Below are positions 1 through 6,958 of a stretch of 10,903 bases of DNA, piece by piece. The translations under genes were made by a program, and so were the position numbers. How positions within the stretch are numbered: position 1 is the first letter of the stretch; each line of letters opens with the position of its first letter. Source of the stretch: JBCBSZ01 sp039197885 (GTDB lineage: Bacteria > Actinomycetota > Acidimicrobiia > Acidimicrobiales > Poriferisodalaceae); NCBI GenBank assembly GCA_039197885.1, contig JBCCTY010000121.1:1-10903 (forward strand). The letters are read 5' to 3'. The notes below the pieces were generated by a model. It saw only the letters and a program-made list of their open reading frames with translations, was not told the origin of the DNA and did no database searches.

Positions 1-60
1 CCTACGGAACCCCCACCGGCAACCCGTGATGTCCCCGATTCCCCCGACGGTGACCACTCG

Positions 61-110
61 TAGGTTGCACATCAGCAGCGAGGTCCACCGGGGCCCACGA
101 GAAACAAGGA
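61..110 (+). promoter_or_regulatory. Candidate iniB promoter -10 and ribosome binding site
   Basis: The 120 bases before iniB hold no convincing gene. TAGGTT at 61-66 fits the actinobacterial -10 pattern TAnnnT, but no good -35 is visible at the usual spacing. AAGGA at 106-110 lies ten bases before the ATG at 121 and is a plausible Shine-Dalgarno sequence, so iniB would have a leader of about 45-50 bases, unlike guaD further on. The -10 assignment is inference from pattern alone. The gene upstream of the window is not visible. Confidence 0.35.
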
Positions 111-120
111 CAGCGAACCA

Positions 121-1575
121 ATGGACTTCTCCAACATCTGGGACAGCCTCAACGGCATCCTCTTCGGCGACCAGCGTGAGCAGTGGGAGGCGGGCGACGA
201 TGCCAGCCGCGCCGACATGCTCCGCGAGGCCGGCCTCCACGAGGCCTCGCCCGCCGAGGTCTCCGAGGCCGTCGCCATGGCCTACGACGACATGCCGCCC
301 CAGCAGGCGGCCCTCCTCCTGGCGCCGGTCAACCAGGTCGCCAACGTGAGCGTCGAGGCGCCGGCGGCCCCCGCCGCTCCGGCCCCCGAGGCCCCGGCCC
401 CGGCGCCGGCGCCGGCGAGCTCCTCGGGCGGCGGCAGCAGCGCCCCGGCGCCCGCTCCCGCTCCGGCTCCCGCCCCCGTGCCGGTCCCCCCGCCCGTCGA
501 CCCCGAGCTCGATCCCGTCGAGCAGCTCGTGCAGCACGTCAACTACTACGTGACCAACGTGTCGACGAACATCGACCAGTCGGTCACCGACAACTCGGTC
601 ACCAACGTCGATGACCGCGACACCAACATCGACAACAGCACCGACGTCGGCATGATCAACAACCTCGGCGGGACGGTCACCTTCGACAACGACGTCCAGA
701 CCGCCGGCGACGACGCCATCCAGATCGGCGAGGGTGGTCACGTCGGTGCCGGTGCGCAGCTCAACACCGGCGACGGCGCCGTCCAGAACCAGGGCGGCGG
801 CGACGTCAACGCCATCACCGGCGACGTCACCGACAGCACCATCGTCCAGGACACCCAGGTCGACGGCAACGTGACCGGCGACGTCGGCGCCGGCGCCATC
901 GTCAACGACGACGGCGACCTCACCGGGGTCAACACCGGTTCGGTCGGCGGCAACATGGTCACCGCCGACGAGGGCAGCCAGGCCGCCGGCGACGACCAGG
1001 CCCTCCACAACCAGGGCCCGGTCTCCCAGGGCGAGGGCGACGCCATCGCCGCCCACGGCAACGTCAACACCGGTGAGGGTGACCAGACCAACATCGACTT
1101 CGACCAGAACAACGGCGCACCCGAGGCCGCCTTCCCCCGTGAAGAGGGCCTCGCCAACATCCGAGAGGCCGAGCTCATCGAGCGGGTCCCGGTCCGTGGC
1201 GGCGAGGGCGGCGGCGACGCCGGCGGCGACGTGAACTTCAACATCGGTGACGGCACCCAGACGGTGGTCGACAACGAGACCGACATCGACCTCTCGACCC
1301 ACGTCGAGGACTCGATCGTCGACAGCGACAACGTCGCCGTCGCCGAGGGCGGCGGGTTCGGCGAGGGTGGCGGCGACGCCATCGCCAACGACGACGGCAA
1401 CGTCGCCAACCACGCGACGCAGATCGCCGACAACGAGGTCGTGATCGATCACAGCGTCGATCACAGCGTCGACGTCGACGCCCAGCTCGGCCTGGCCGGT
1501 GGCGAGGTCGCCCAGACCATCGAGGAGCCGGCGCCCCTGCCGCCGGAGCCCGCGCTGGACGATCTGGGCGAGTGA
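121..1575 (+). CDS. iniB: IniB-like protein with Asp/Asn/Gly-rich repetitive C-terminal region
   Basis: The 484-residue product opens with an IniB-type N-terminal domain (about residues 1-68): an amphipathic start MDFSNIWDSLNGILFGD, then REAGLHEASPAEVSEAV, the same layout as mycobacterial IniB (helix, 'aGL', then a second helix). A Pro/Ala linker follows (about 80-127) with a Ser/Gly break at 100-107. From about 142 to 455 the chain is Asp/Asn/Gly/Thr/Val-rich with recurring units such as GDAIA near 306 and 418 and GDDAI near 196, suggesting stacked beta strands. A Pro-rich acidic tail ends the protein. No lysine or cysteine was seen in the whole chain, and no signal peptide or membrane helix. 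Mycobacterial IniB has a Gly/Ala-rich tail instead, and its molecular function is unknown. Identification rests on the N-terminal domain, similar length (mycobacterial IniB is about 479 residues) and the two adjoining dynamin genes. It could be called only 'IniB N-terminal domain protein'. Confidence 0.82.
   Translation: MDFSNIWDSLNGILFGDQREQWEAGDDASRADMLREAGLHEASPAEVSEAVAMAYDDMPPQQAALLLAPVNQVANVSVEAPAAPAAPAPEAPAPAPAPASSSGGGSSAPAPAPAPAPAPVPVPPPVDPELDPVEQLVQHVNYYVTNVSTNIDQSVTDNSVTNVDDRDTNIDNSTDVGMINNLGGTVTFDNDVQTAGDDAIQIGEGGHVGAGAQLNTGDGAVQNQGGGDVNAITGDVTDSTIVQDTQVDGNVTGDVGAGAIVNDDGDLTGVNTGSVGGNMVTADEGSQAAGDDQALHNQGPVSQGEGDAIAAHGNVNTGEGDQTNIDFDQNNGAPEAAFPREEGLANIREAELIERVPVRGGEGGGDAGGDVNFNIGDGTQTVVDNETDIDLSTHVEDSIVDSDNVAVAEGGGFGEGGGDAIANDDGNVANHATQIADNEVVIDHSVDHSVDVDAQLGLAGGEVAQTIEEPAPLPPEPALDDLGE
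1446..1469 (+). repeat. Two-copy 12-bp tandem repeat inside iniB
   Basis: The unit CGATCACAGCGT occurs twice back to back at 1446-1457 and 1458-1469, encoding the repeated Asp-His-Ser-Val near residues 443-450. It is in frame, so copy-number change would lengthen the protein by four residues per unit without breaking the reading frame. Confidence 0.8.
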
Positions 1576-1621
1576 TCGCCATCGACTGACGCACAGCGGC
1601 ACCGCACACCGCGACCACCAC

Positions 1622-1652
1622 GGAGGCCCGGACCACCACGGTCCGGGCCTCC
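1622..1652 (+). terminator. Perfect 13-bp hairpin between iniB and iniA
   Basis: Arms GGAGGCCCGGACC (1622-1634) and GGTCCGGGCCTCC (1640-1652) are perfectly complementary around a five-base loop ACCAC. The hairpin begins 46 bases after the iniB stop. No long T run follows (TGTCGTTCC), as is common for actinobacterial intrinsic terminators. It could end or attenuate the iniB transcript, or protect its 3' end, so that iniB is made in excess of iniA and iniC. Structure is seen directly; function is inferred. Confidence 0.75.
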
Positions 1653-1711
1653 TGTCGTTCCCGGACCACCCCACGCGGCGGCCGGCACGTCGCCGGGTCG
1701 GACCTGCGGAG

Positions 1712-1717
1712 TAGGGT
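1712..1717 (+). promoter_or_regulatory. Candidate -10 element for iniA
   Basis: TAGGGT lies twelve bases before the iniA ATG at 1730 and downstream of the hairpin. No Shine-Dalgarno sequence precedes that ATG (the bases before it are CCATCCCGCCTG). This fits a transcript with a leader of only a few bases. The same hexamer sits eight bases before guaD. No -35 was recognised, so this is tentative. Confidence 0.35.
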
Positions 1718-1729
1718 CCATCCCGCCTG

Positions 1730-3556
1730 ATGACCGAAGAACACACACCGGCGGTCAAGCGGGGCCTCGACATCCTCGATGCCGCTGCCGACGCCGCTCG
1801 CCGACGCAACCGAGACGACCTGGTCGAACGGGCCACGACCGCCAAGACCCGACTGGCCTCCCCCGGCGTCACCGTCGTGGTCGCGGGTGAGTTCAAGCAA
1901 GGCAAGTCGACGCTCGTCAACGCGCTGTTGAACGCGCCGATCAGCCCCGTCGACGACGACCTCGCCACCACGGTGCCGCTGCTGGTGCGCTTCGCCGACC
2001 CGTCCGAGGCGAGCGTGCTCCAGGAGGATCCCGACGACGCCGAGGTCGTCCACGAGCGCGGGGTGAAGCCCGACGAGATCGGCTCGTGGGTCTCCGAGGC
2101 GACGAACCCCCGCAACCACCTCAAGGTCCAGATGGCCCGCATCGGCCTGCCGAGGCGACTGCTGTCGGCCGGCCTCGAGCTGGTCGACACGCCCGGCGTC
2201 GGCGGATTGGAGTCGGCCCACGGTCGCACGACGATGGCCGCGCTGCCCATGGCCGAAGCGGTGCTCTTCCTCACCGACGCCTCGCAGGCGTTCACTGCGT
2301 CCGAGCTGACCTTCCTGCGCCAGGCCATCGACCTGTGCCCGAACGTCACGGTCGTGGTGACCAAGATCGACCTCTATCCCGAGTGGCGCCGGATCGTCGA
2401 GGAGAACCAGCGCCACCTCACCGAGCACGGCATCGACGTCCGGGTGCTCGCCGTGTCGTCGGCGCTCCGCCAGACGGCGATCGCCCGCTCCGACGAGCAG
2501 CTCAACGCCGAGTCGGGCTACCCGGCGCTCGTCAACCTGCTCCGTGAGGGCGTCGTGGCCGACGCCGAGCGCACCGCCCTGCAGGCGGCGGCCAACGACG
2601 TCTACTCGATCGTCGACCAGCTCGAGGCGGTCATCGAGTCGGAACGGGCGATCCTCGCCGATCCCGACCGAGCCGCCGAGCTGACCCGGCAGCTCGAGGC
2701 GGCGAAGGACCGGGCCGACCGGCTCCGCACCGCCGCCTCCCGCTGGCACACCACGTTGAACGACGGCATCAGCGATCTCACGTCCGACATCGACCACGAC
2801 CTCCGGGCCCGGACCCGGCAACTGCTGTCCGAGGTCGAGGCGGCCATCGACGCCGGCGACCCGACCGACATGGCCGAGGAGCTGCCGCCGATGGTCGAGC
2901 AGCGGCTGATGGACGACATCGCCACCAACTACACCGACCTCACGCAACGGGCCGACGAGCTCGCCGAGCAGGTCGAGGAGCACTTCGCCGGTGAGGAGTC
3001 CGAGCTCACCACCGGGATGAAGATCGCCGCGCCCGTGTCGGCCCTCGAGCAGGCCGGCCGCCTCGAGCTGGAGCTGGCCGAGCGTCCCGGGTTCGGGGCG
3101 AACCTCCTCACCGGCATGCGCAGCTCCTACGGCGGCGTCCTCATGTTCGGGATGATGGGCAGCGTCATCGGACTCGCCACCTTCGGCCCGCTCAGCCTCG
3201 GCGCCGGAGCGCTGATGGGCCGCAAGGGAGCGAAGGACGAGAAGGCGCGCCAACTCACGCTCCGACGCCAACAGGCCAAGCAGGGCATCCGCAAGTACGT
3301 CGACGACGTCACCTTCCGGGTGTCGAAGCACTCGCGCGACACGCTGCGGCAGGTCCAGCGTGAGATCCGCGACACCAACATGGAGCGCGCCGCCGAGCTC
3401 CAGGCCACCGCCGGTGAGGCGCTCGGCAACGCCCAGCGCACCTACAAGACGACCCAGGCCGAGGCCCAGTCGCGCCTCGGTGAGCTCGACAAGGCGCTCG
3501 ACCACGTCCGCCGGGTGCGGACGGCCACCTCCGAGCTCTTGGAGCGGGAGTCATGA
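1730..3556 (+). CDS. iniA: IniA-like dynamin family GTPase
   Basis: This 608-residue bacterial dynamin-like GTPase resembles mycobacterial IniA (about 640 residues) along its length. The GTPase domain shows G1 GEFKQGKST (53-61), a G2 threonine in the ATTVP stretch near 80, G3 DTPGVGGL (153-160), G4 TKIDLYP (211-217) and a likely G5 around VSSAL (242-246). Long helical segments follow (about 280-450). A hydrophobic stretch at about 467-497, beginning SYGGVLMFGMMGSVIGL and running to GAGALMG, is the expected lipid-binding or membrane-inserting part and matches the IniA pattern 'GMR.SYGGV..GM'. A C-terminal helix (about 500-608) completes the neck. IniA of mycobacteria binds and cuts membrane in a GTP-dependent way; that function is inferred here from family. 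The gene overlaps iniC by four bases. The start has no ribosome binding site, so initiation may be near-leaderless. Confidence 0.92.
   Translation: MTEEHTPAVKRGLDILDAAADAARRRNRDDLVERATTAKTRLASPGVTVVVAGEFKQGKSTLVNALLNAPISPVDDDLATTVPLLVRFADPSEASVLQEDPDDAEVVHERGVKPDEIGSWVSEATNPRNHLKVQMARIGLPRRLLSAGLELVDTPGVGGLESAHGRTTMAALPMAEAVLFLTDASQAFTASELTFLRQAIDLCPNVTVVVTKIDLYPEWRRIVEENQRHLTEHGIDVRVLAVSSALRQTAIARSDEQLNAESGYPALVNLLREGVVADAERTALQAAANDVYSIVDQLEAVIESERAILADPDRAAELTRQLEAAKDRADRLRTAASRWHTTLNDGISDLTSDIDHDLRARTRQLLSEVEAAIDAGDPTDMAEELPPMVEQRLMDDIATNYTDLTQRADELAEQVEEHFAGEESELTTGMKIAAPVSALEQAGRLELELAERPGFGANLLTGMRSSYGGVLMFGMMGSVIGLATFGPLSLGAGALMGRKGAKDEKARQLTLRRQQAKQGIRKYVDDVTFRVSKHSRDTLRQVQREIRDTNMERAAELQATAGEALGNAQRTYKTTQAEAQSRLGELDKALDHVRRVRTATSELLERES
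3541..3544 (+). promoter_or_regulatory. Ribosome binding site for iniC
   Basis: GGAG inside the last codons of iniA lies eight bases before the iniC ATG at 3553. It supports that start, and with the ATGA overlap suggests coupled translation of the two dynamins. Confidence 0.6.
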
Positions 3557-5034
3557 GCGCACCCGACCTGGCCTCCGGTGCGCGAGCCCTGCTCGATGCG
3601 GCTCGCTCGGTCTATGCCGGACACCCGGCGGCCACCGAGATCGAGCCGGTCGCCGCCCGGTTGCACGATCCGCTGCGCGTGGCCATCGCCGGCAAGGTCA
3701 AGGCCGGCAAGTCGACCCTGCTCAACGCGCTCGTGGGCGAGCGCCTCGCCCCGACCGACGCCAGCGAGTGCACCCGGGTGGTCACCTGGTACCGCGACGG
3801 CGTGACCTACCGGGTCATGCTGCATCCGAGCGTGGGCGAGCCCGTCCCGGCGCCGTTCCGTCGCGAGGACGGCTCGCTCGAGATCGACCTCGGTGGGCGA
3901 GACCACTCCGAGATCGACGAGATCGAGGTCGAGTGGCCGTCGTCGTCGCTCCGGAAGATGACGCTGATCGACACGCCGGGCATCGACTCGCTCTCGACCG
4001 AGATCTCGGCCCGCGCCGAGCGTTTCCTCGCCCCCGACGACGACGTGCCGACCGCTGCCGACGCCGTGCTCTACATGATGCGTCACCTCCACTCCGGCGA
4101 CGTCCGCTTCCTCGAATCGTTCCACGACGACGAGGTCTCCCAGGCCACGCCGATCAACGCCATCGCCGTGCTGTCGAGGGCCGACGAGATCGGTGTCGGT
4201 CGGCTCGATGCGATGAGCTCGGCCCGGCGCATCGCCCAGCGCTACCGGGGGCAGGCGAAGGTCCGGCGCCTCTGCCAGACCGTCCTCCCGGTGGCCGGTC
4301 TGCTCGCCGAGACGGCGGTGACCCTCAACGAGGCCGAGTTCCGCCACCTCCACACCCTGGCCGGGCTCGACCGCAACGAGATCGACGAGCTGCTCCTCAC
4401 CGTCGACCGATTCGTCGCCGACGACCCCAGCCTCTCGATCGTCCCCATCGAACGGGTCGGGCTGCTCGACCGCTTCGGGCTCTACGGCGTTCGGCTCAGC
4501 ATCGCCCTGCTCCGCCAGAACAAGGTCACCAACGCATCCCAGCTCTCCGCCGAGCTCGCCCGACGCAGTGGCCTCGACGAGCTGCGCTCGGTGCTCGCCG
4601 AGCAGTTCGCGGCGCGCGCCGACGTGCTCAAGGCCCGCTCGGTCGTCGTGGCGATCGAGGACCTCATGACTCGGCACCCGGTGCCTGACGCCGAGCGCCT
4701 CGACGCCGAGCTGGAGCGATTCATGGCGTCGGCCCACGAGTTCTCGGAGATCCGGCTGCTCAACGCGCTCCGGCTCGGTTCGGTGGGCTTCACCAGCGAT
4801 GAGGTCGAGGTCGCCGAGCAGCTGTTGGGCGCGCAGGGCAGCTCGACGTCGCACCGCCTCGGCGTCGAGCTCGGTGTCGGTGTCGACGAGCAGCGTCGGG
4901 TCGCCCTCGAGCTCCACCAGCGGTGGCAGCGCCGGGGCGAGAGCCCACTGTCGACGCGCGACGTCGTCGACGCCTCGCGGATCCTGTCGCGGACCTGCGA
5001 GGGCATCCTCGCCGGCCTCGCCACGGCGGGCTGA
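3553..5034 (+). CDS. iniC: IniC-like dynamin family GTPase
   Basis: The 493-residue product is the same length as I recall for mycobacterial IniC and matches its motif order: G1 GKVKAGKST (47-55), G2 in SECTRVVTWY (71-80), the IEVEWP segment before G3 DTPGIDSL (140-147), G4 SRADEIG (208-214) and a candidate G5 at PVAGLLA (246-252). Later family-like stretches include LLDRFGLYGVRLSIA and HPVP. Unlike IniA it has no long hydrophobic hairpin, so it probably depends on a partner for membrane contact. Paired bacterial dynamins, one membrane-binding and one not, are known from other systems; a heteromeric IniA-IniC complex is inferred here. The ATGA overlap with iniA argues for co-translation and fixed stoichiometry. 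Known biology in mycobacteria: induction by isoniazid and ethambutol. Confidence 0.9.
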   Translation: MSAPDLASGARALLDAARSVYAGHPAATEIEPVAARLHDPLRVAIAGKVKAGKSTLLNALVGERLAPTDASECTRVVTWYRDGVTYRVMLHPSVGEPVPAPFRREDGSLEIDLGGRDHSEIDEIEVEWPSSSLRKMTLIDTPGIDSLSTEISARAERFLAPDDDVPTAADAVLYMMRHLHSGDVRFLESFHDDEVSQATPINAIAVLSRADEIGVGRLDAMSSARRIAQRYRGQAKVRRLCQTVLPVAGLLAETAVTLNEAEFRHLHTLAGLDRNEIDELLLTVDRFVADDPSLSIVPIERVGLLDRFGLYGVRLSIALLRQNKVTNASQLSAELARRSGLDELRSVLAEQFAARADVLKARSVVVAIEDLMTRHPVPDAERLDAELERFMASAHEFSEIRLLNALRLGSVGFTSDEVEVAEQLLGAQGSSTSHRLGVELGVGVDEQRRVALELHQRWQRRGESPLSTRDVVDASRILSRTCEGILAGLATAG

Positions 5035-5097
5035 GCGCTCGAGCAGGAGACGGCGCCCGCCCACCGATGAGCGCCGAGGACCCCGGAAGGAGGATGG

Positions 5098-5115
5098 GGA
5101 CGGCGAGCCCCGTCC
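5098..5115. terminator. Weak hairpin between convergent iniC and PRC-barrel genes
   Basis: GGACGG (5098-5103) can pair with CCGTCC (5110-5115) around a six-base loop, in the 92-base gap between two convergent genes. The stem is short and has no T run on either strand. Placement is right for a shared terminator, but at this base composition such a stem could arise by chance. Confidence 0.25.
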
Positions 5116-5126
5116 GGGCCGGCGAC

Positions 5127-5441
5127 TCAGTTGTGGGCGGGGTCGCCGCCGGGCGAGATCCCGAAGTGCTGGTAGAGCGAGATCCGCTCCGAGCCCGTCG
5201 GTGCGATGTGGGTCTTCATCGAGGGCGCGTGCTTGACGGCATCGCGCTCGAAGGGGACCACGAGCGACTCGCCCTGCTCCTCGACGGCGGCAAGCGGCAC
5301 GAGATGCTCACGCCGCAGCCGGCCGGTCCGCACCGCGACCCACTCCGGCTCGAGCGTCGACGGGTCGGCGATCACGTCGGTGATCACCCCGATCTCACCG
5401 CCATCGCGGCCGAACAGCGTGCGATCGATCAACTTCTCCAT
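5127..5441 (-). CDS. PRC-barrel domain protein
   Basis: This small protein of 104 residues contains one PRC-barrel-type beta domain: LIDRTLFGRDGGEIGVITDV near the N-terminus, then EPEWVAVRTG, EHLVPLAAV and SLVVPFERDAVKHAP, and a C-terminal LYQHFG like the 'lY.hYG' end common in actinobacterial members. The ATG at 5441 is chosen because GGGGGGAG lies eight to ten bases before it. A longer frame from GTG at 5468 would place that ribosome binding site inside the coding region. PRC-barrel proteins are small protein- or RNA-interaction modules and are often stress-associated in actinobacteria; the specific role here is unknown. It lies 61 bases downstream of guaD on the same strand and may share its transcript. 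Confidence 0.82.
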   Translation of the reverse strand: MEKLIDRTLFGRDGGEIGVITDVIADPSTLEPEWVAVRTGRLRREHLVPLAAVEEQGESLVVPFERDAVKHAPSMKTHIAPTGSERISLYQHFGISPGGDPAHN

Positions 5442-5502
5442 GGCAGGGCTCCCCCCGATCAGGCCCACGCAGCTCCCATGTTGCCATTGACGTCATCGGA
5501 TC

Positions 5503-6867
5503 TCAACGCGACTGCAATGTCGCGTGGTCGCCGACCACCGCACGGCCGTCCACCCAGACCCGAGCGACGTCGGCCCGGCCTGCCAGACGGACGAAGCGCT
5601 CGAAGCGACGGGCGTCGTCATCGAGATCGGGCCACTCGGTGATCGACGAGCCGGGGCTGGTGGGGTCGAGGACGACGGCGTCGAAGCGACGGCCCGGTTC
5701 GAGCAGCCCGACGGGCAGCCCCAGGAGCTCGGCACCGCCGAGGGTCGCCATCCAGAACGCGGCGGTGGTGTCGATCCGCGCGTCGGCCCGGCCCCGCGAG
5801 GTCGGTGCGACCGCCGGATCGACGCCCGATTCCAACATCCGCGACGACGTGACGGCCGTGGCGCACTGGCGCAGCATCGACGCGTCGAAGCCGCCGGCCA
5901 CGTCGCTGCCGAGCCCGATGCCCACCCCCCGATCGAGCGCCTCGCGCACCGGGAGGGCCGAGTCGGCGAAGTAGGCGTTGGAGAGCGGGCAGTGGGCGAT
6001 GCCGGCGCCACGCTCCCGGAGCAGGTCGAGGTCGTCGGTGCCGAGCTGCACCCCGTGGGCGACCACCGTGTGCTCGCGCAGGAGACCGAAGCGGTCGAGG
6101 ACCCGAGCGTCGCTGAGGCCGAAGCGGTCGAGGACGTACCCGTGGGCCCAGTCGCTCTCCGAGCAGTGGGTCTGGATCGACACGCCGGTCGCCTCGGCCA
6201 GCTCACCGAGGCCGGTCAGCGCGGCGTCGGTGCACGACGGCACGAACCGCGGCGTGATGATCGGCCGCACGAGCGAGCGACCGCCGCCGAGGGCCTCGAT
6301 CGCCTGGATCGAGCGATGGCTGGCCTCGACCGAGGCCGATGGGGAGGCATCCCGGTACCACTCGGGCGTGCCGTCCGGGAGGTCCATCGCCACCCGGCCG
6401 ACGTCGGCCCGCAGCCCGAGGTCGCCGCACACCCGGGCCAGCTCGACGGTCGCCTCCTCGTGGACGGTCGCGAACATGACCGCCGTCGTGGTGCCCTCGG
6501 ACAGCAGGCCAGAGACCAGCGACTCCCAGACCCCGACGGCGAAGTCGACGTCCGCGAACCGGGCCTCGAGCGGGAAGGTGTGCTGGAAGAGCCACTCCTC
6601 CAGCGGGATGTCGAGCGCAGAGCCGAGCTGGGGCCACTGCGAGGCATGCAGGTGGACATCGACGAGACCGGGGACGAGGACGGCCGGCGGTTCGATCGCC
6701 ACCACCTCGGTGGCCGCCGCCAGCGCCTCGGCGCGGCCCGGGTCAGCGGGTCCGAGGACTGCCGTGATGGCGCCATCGCGGACGACCACCGCCGCGTCGT
6801 GGAGCACCTCCAACGTCTCACGATCCGGGGTCTGCATGACGGTGGCGACGACGACGAGGTCCGACAT
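5503..6867 (-). CDS. guaD: Guanine deaminase (amidohydrolase superfamily)
   Basis: The 454-residue enzyme should hydrolyse guanine to xanthine and ammonia, feeding purine salvage or catabolism in the cytoplasm. Its amidohydrolase metal site is visible: HLH at 72-74 in PGLVDVHLHASQWP, H234 in IQTHCSESDW with E237 close by, H271 in VVAHGVQL, and D322 in GLGSDVAGG. Guanine-deaminase hallmarks include EEWLFQHTFPLEARF (90-104), EGTTTAVMFATVH (124-136), TPRFVPSC (205-212) and AHCPLSN (291-297), all matching the guanine deaminase family including the vertebrate enzyme better than atrazine or cytosine deaminases. The C-terminus has the usual ATLGGAELLGL and EPGRRFDAVVLDP. Length is typical. The start is supported by a -10-like TAGGGT eight bases upstream, suggesting a leaderless message. 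No purine transporter or xanthine dehydrogenase lies nearby. Confidence 0.93.
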   Translation of the reverse strand: MSDLVVVATVMQTPDRETLEVLHDAAVVVRDGAITAVLGPADPGRAEALAAATEVVAIEPPAVLVPGLVDVHLHASQWPQLGSALDIPLEEWLFQHTFPLEARFADVDFAVGVWESLVSGLLSEGTTTAVMFATVHEEATVELARVCGDLGLRADVGRVAMDLPDGTPEWYRDASPSASVEASHRSIQAIEALGGGRSLVRPIITPRFVPSCTDAALTGLGELAEATGVSIQTHCSESDWAHGYVLDRFGLSDARVLDRFGLLREHTVVAHGVQLGTDDLDLLRERGAGIAHCPLSNAYFADSALPVREALDRGVGIGLGSDVAGGFDASMLRQCATAVTSSRMLESGVDPAVAPTSRGRADARIDTTAAFWMATLGGAELLGLPVGLLEPGRRFDAVVLDPTSPGSSITEWPDLDDDARRFERFVRLAGRADVARVWVDGRAVVGDHATLQSR

Positions 6868-6875
6868 GCGCGGTC

Positions 6876-6881
6876 ACCCTA
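6876..6881 (-). promoter_or_regulatory. Candidate leaderless promoter -10 for guaD
   Basis: On the minus strand TAGGGT is followed by eight bases (GACCGCGC) and then the guaD ATG, so a transcript starting about seven or eight bases after the -10 would begin at or next to the start codon. That is the geometry of leaderless actinobacterial genes. AGGGTG could alternatively act as a weak ribosome binding site at the same place. No -35 is evident. Confidence 0.45.
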
Positions 6882-6958
6882 GGGCGAGACCGATCCGACC
6901 CGCCCCGACGCGACGAGCCGGACTCGATCGATCGCCGGTCGTGCCACCTCGGCACCGA

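Noticed and set aside
340..500. Dense Pro/Ala codon repeats considered as a DNA satellite or recombination element
   Set aside because: The repetition follows from coding a Pro/Ala linker with C/G-ending codons; unit length varies and no long exact DNA repeat was seen.
700..1400. RTX-type calcium-binding nonapeptides in IniB
   Set aside because: Gly-Asp-rich turns occur, but the regular GGxGxDxUx nonapeptide series is absent, and no type I secretion genes are nearby.
1238..3505. Long open frame of 755 codons on the minus strand, opposite iniB and iniA
   Set aside because: It mirrors iniA in a G+C-rich sequence where antisense frames stay open by composition. Its product is low-complexity Arg/Gly/Asp-rich with no recognisable domain, while the plus-strand frame has full GTPase motifs.
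3442..5064. Open frame of 540 codons on the minus strand opposite iniC
   Set aside because: It is antisense to a clear IniC gene, has biased composition and no domain, and has no matching ribosome binding site or operon context.
5488..5495. Perfect 8-bp palindrome TGACGTCA between guaD and the PRC-barrel gene
   Set aside because: It is too short to stand out from chance, has no extended arms, and is not matched elsewhere in the window.
5524..6882. Plus-strand open frame of 452 codons nearly matching guaD in extent
   Set aside because: It is the antisense shadow of guaD; the product is Arg/Gly/Asp-rich with no domain.
6941..6955. GTGCC/GGCAC hairpin just after the TetR stop codon
   Set aside because: It has only a five-bp stem and no T run; expected by chance at this base composition.
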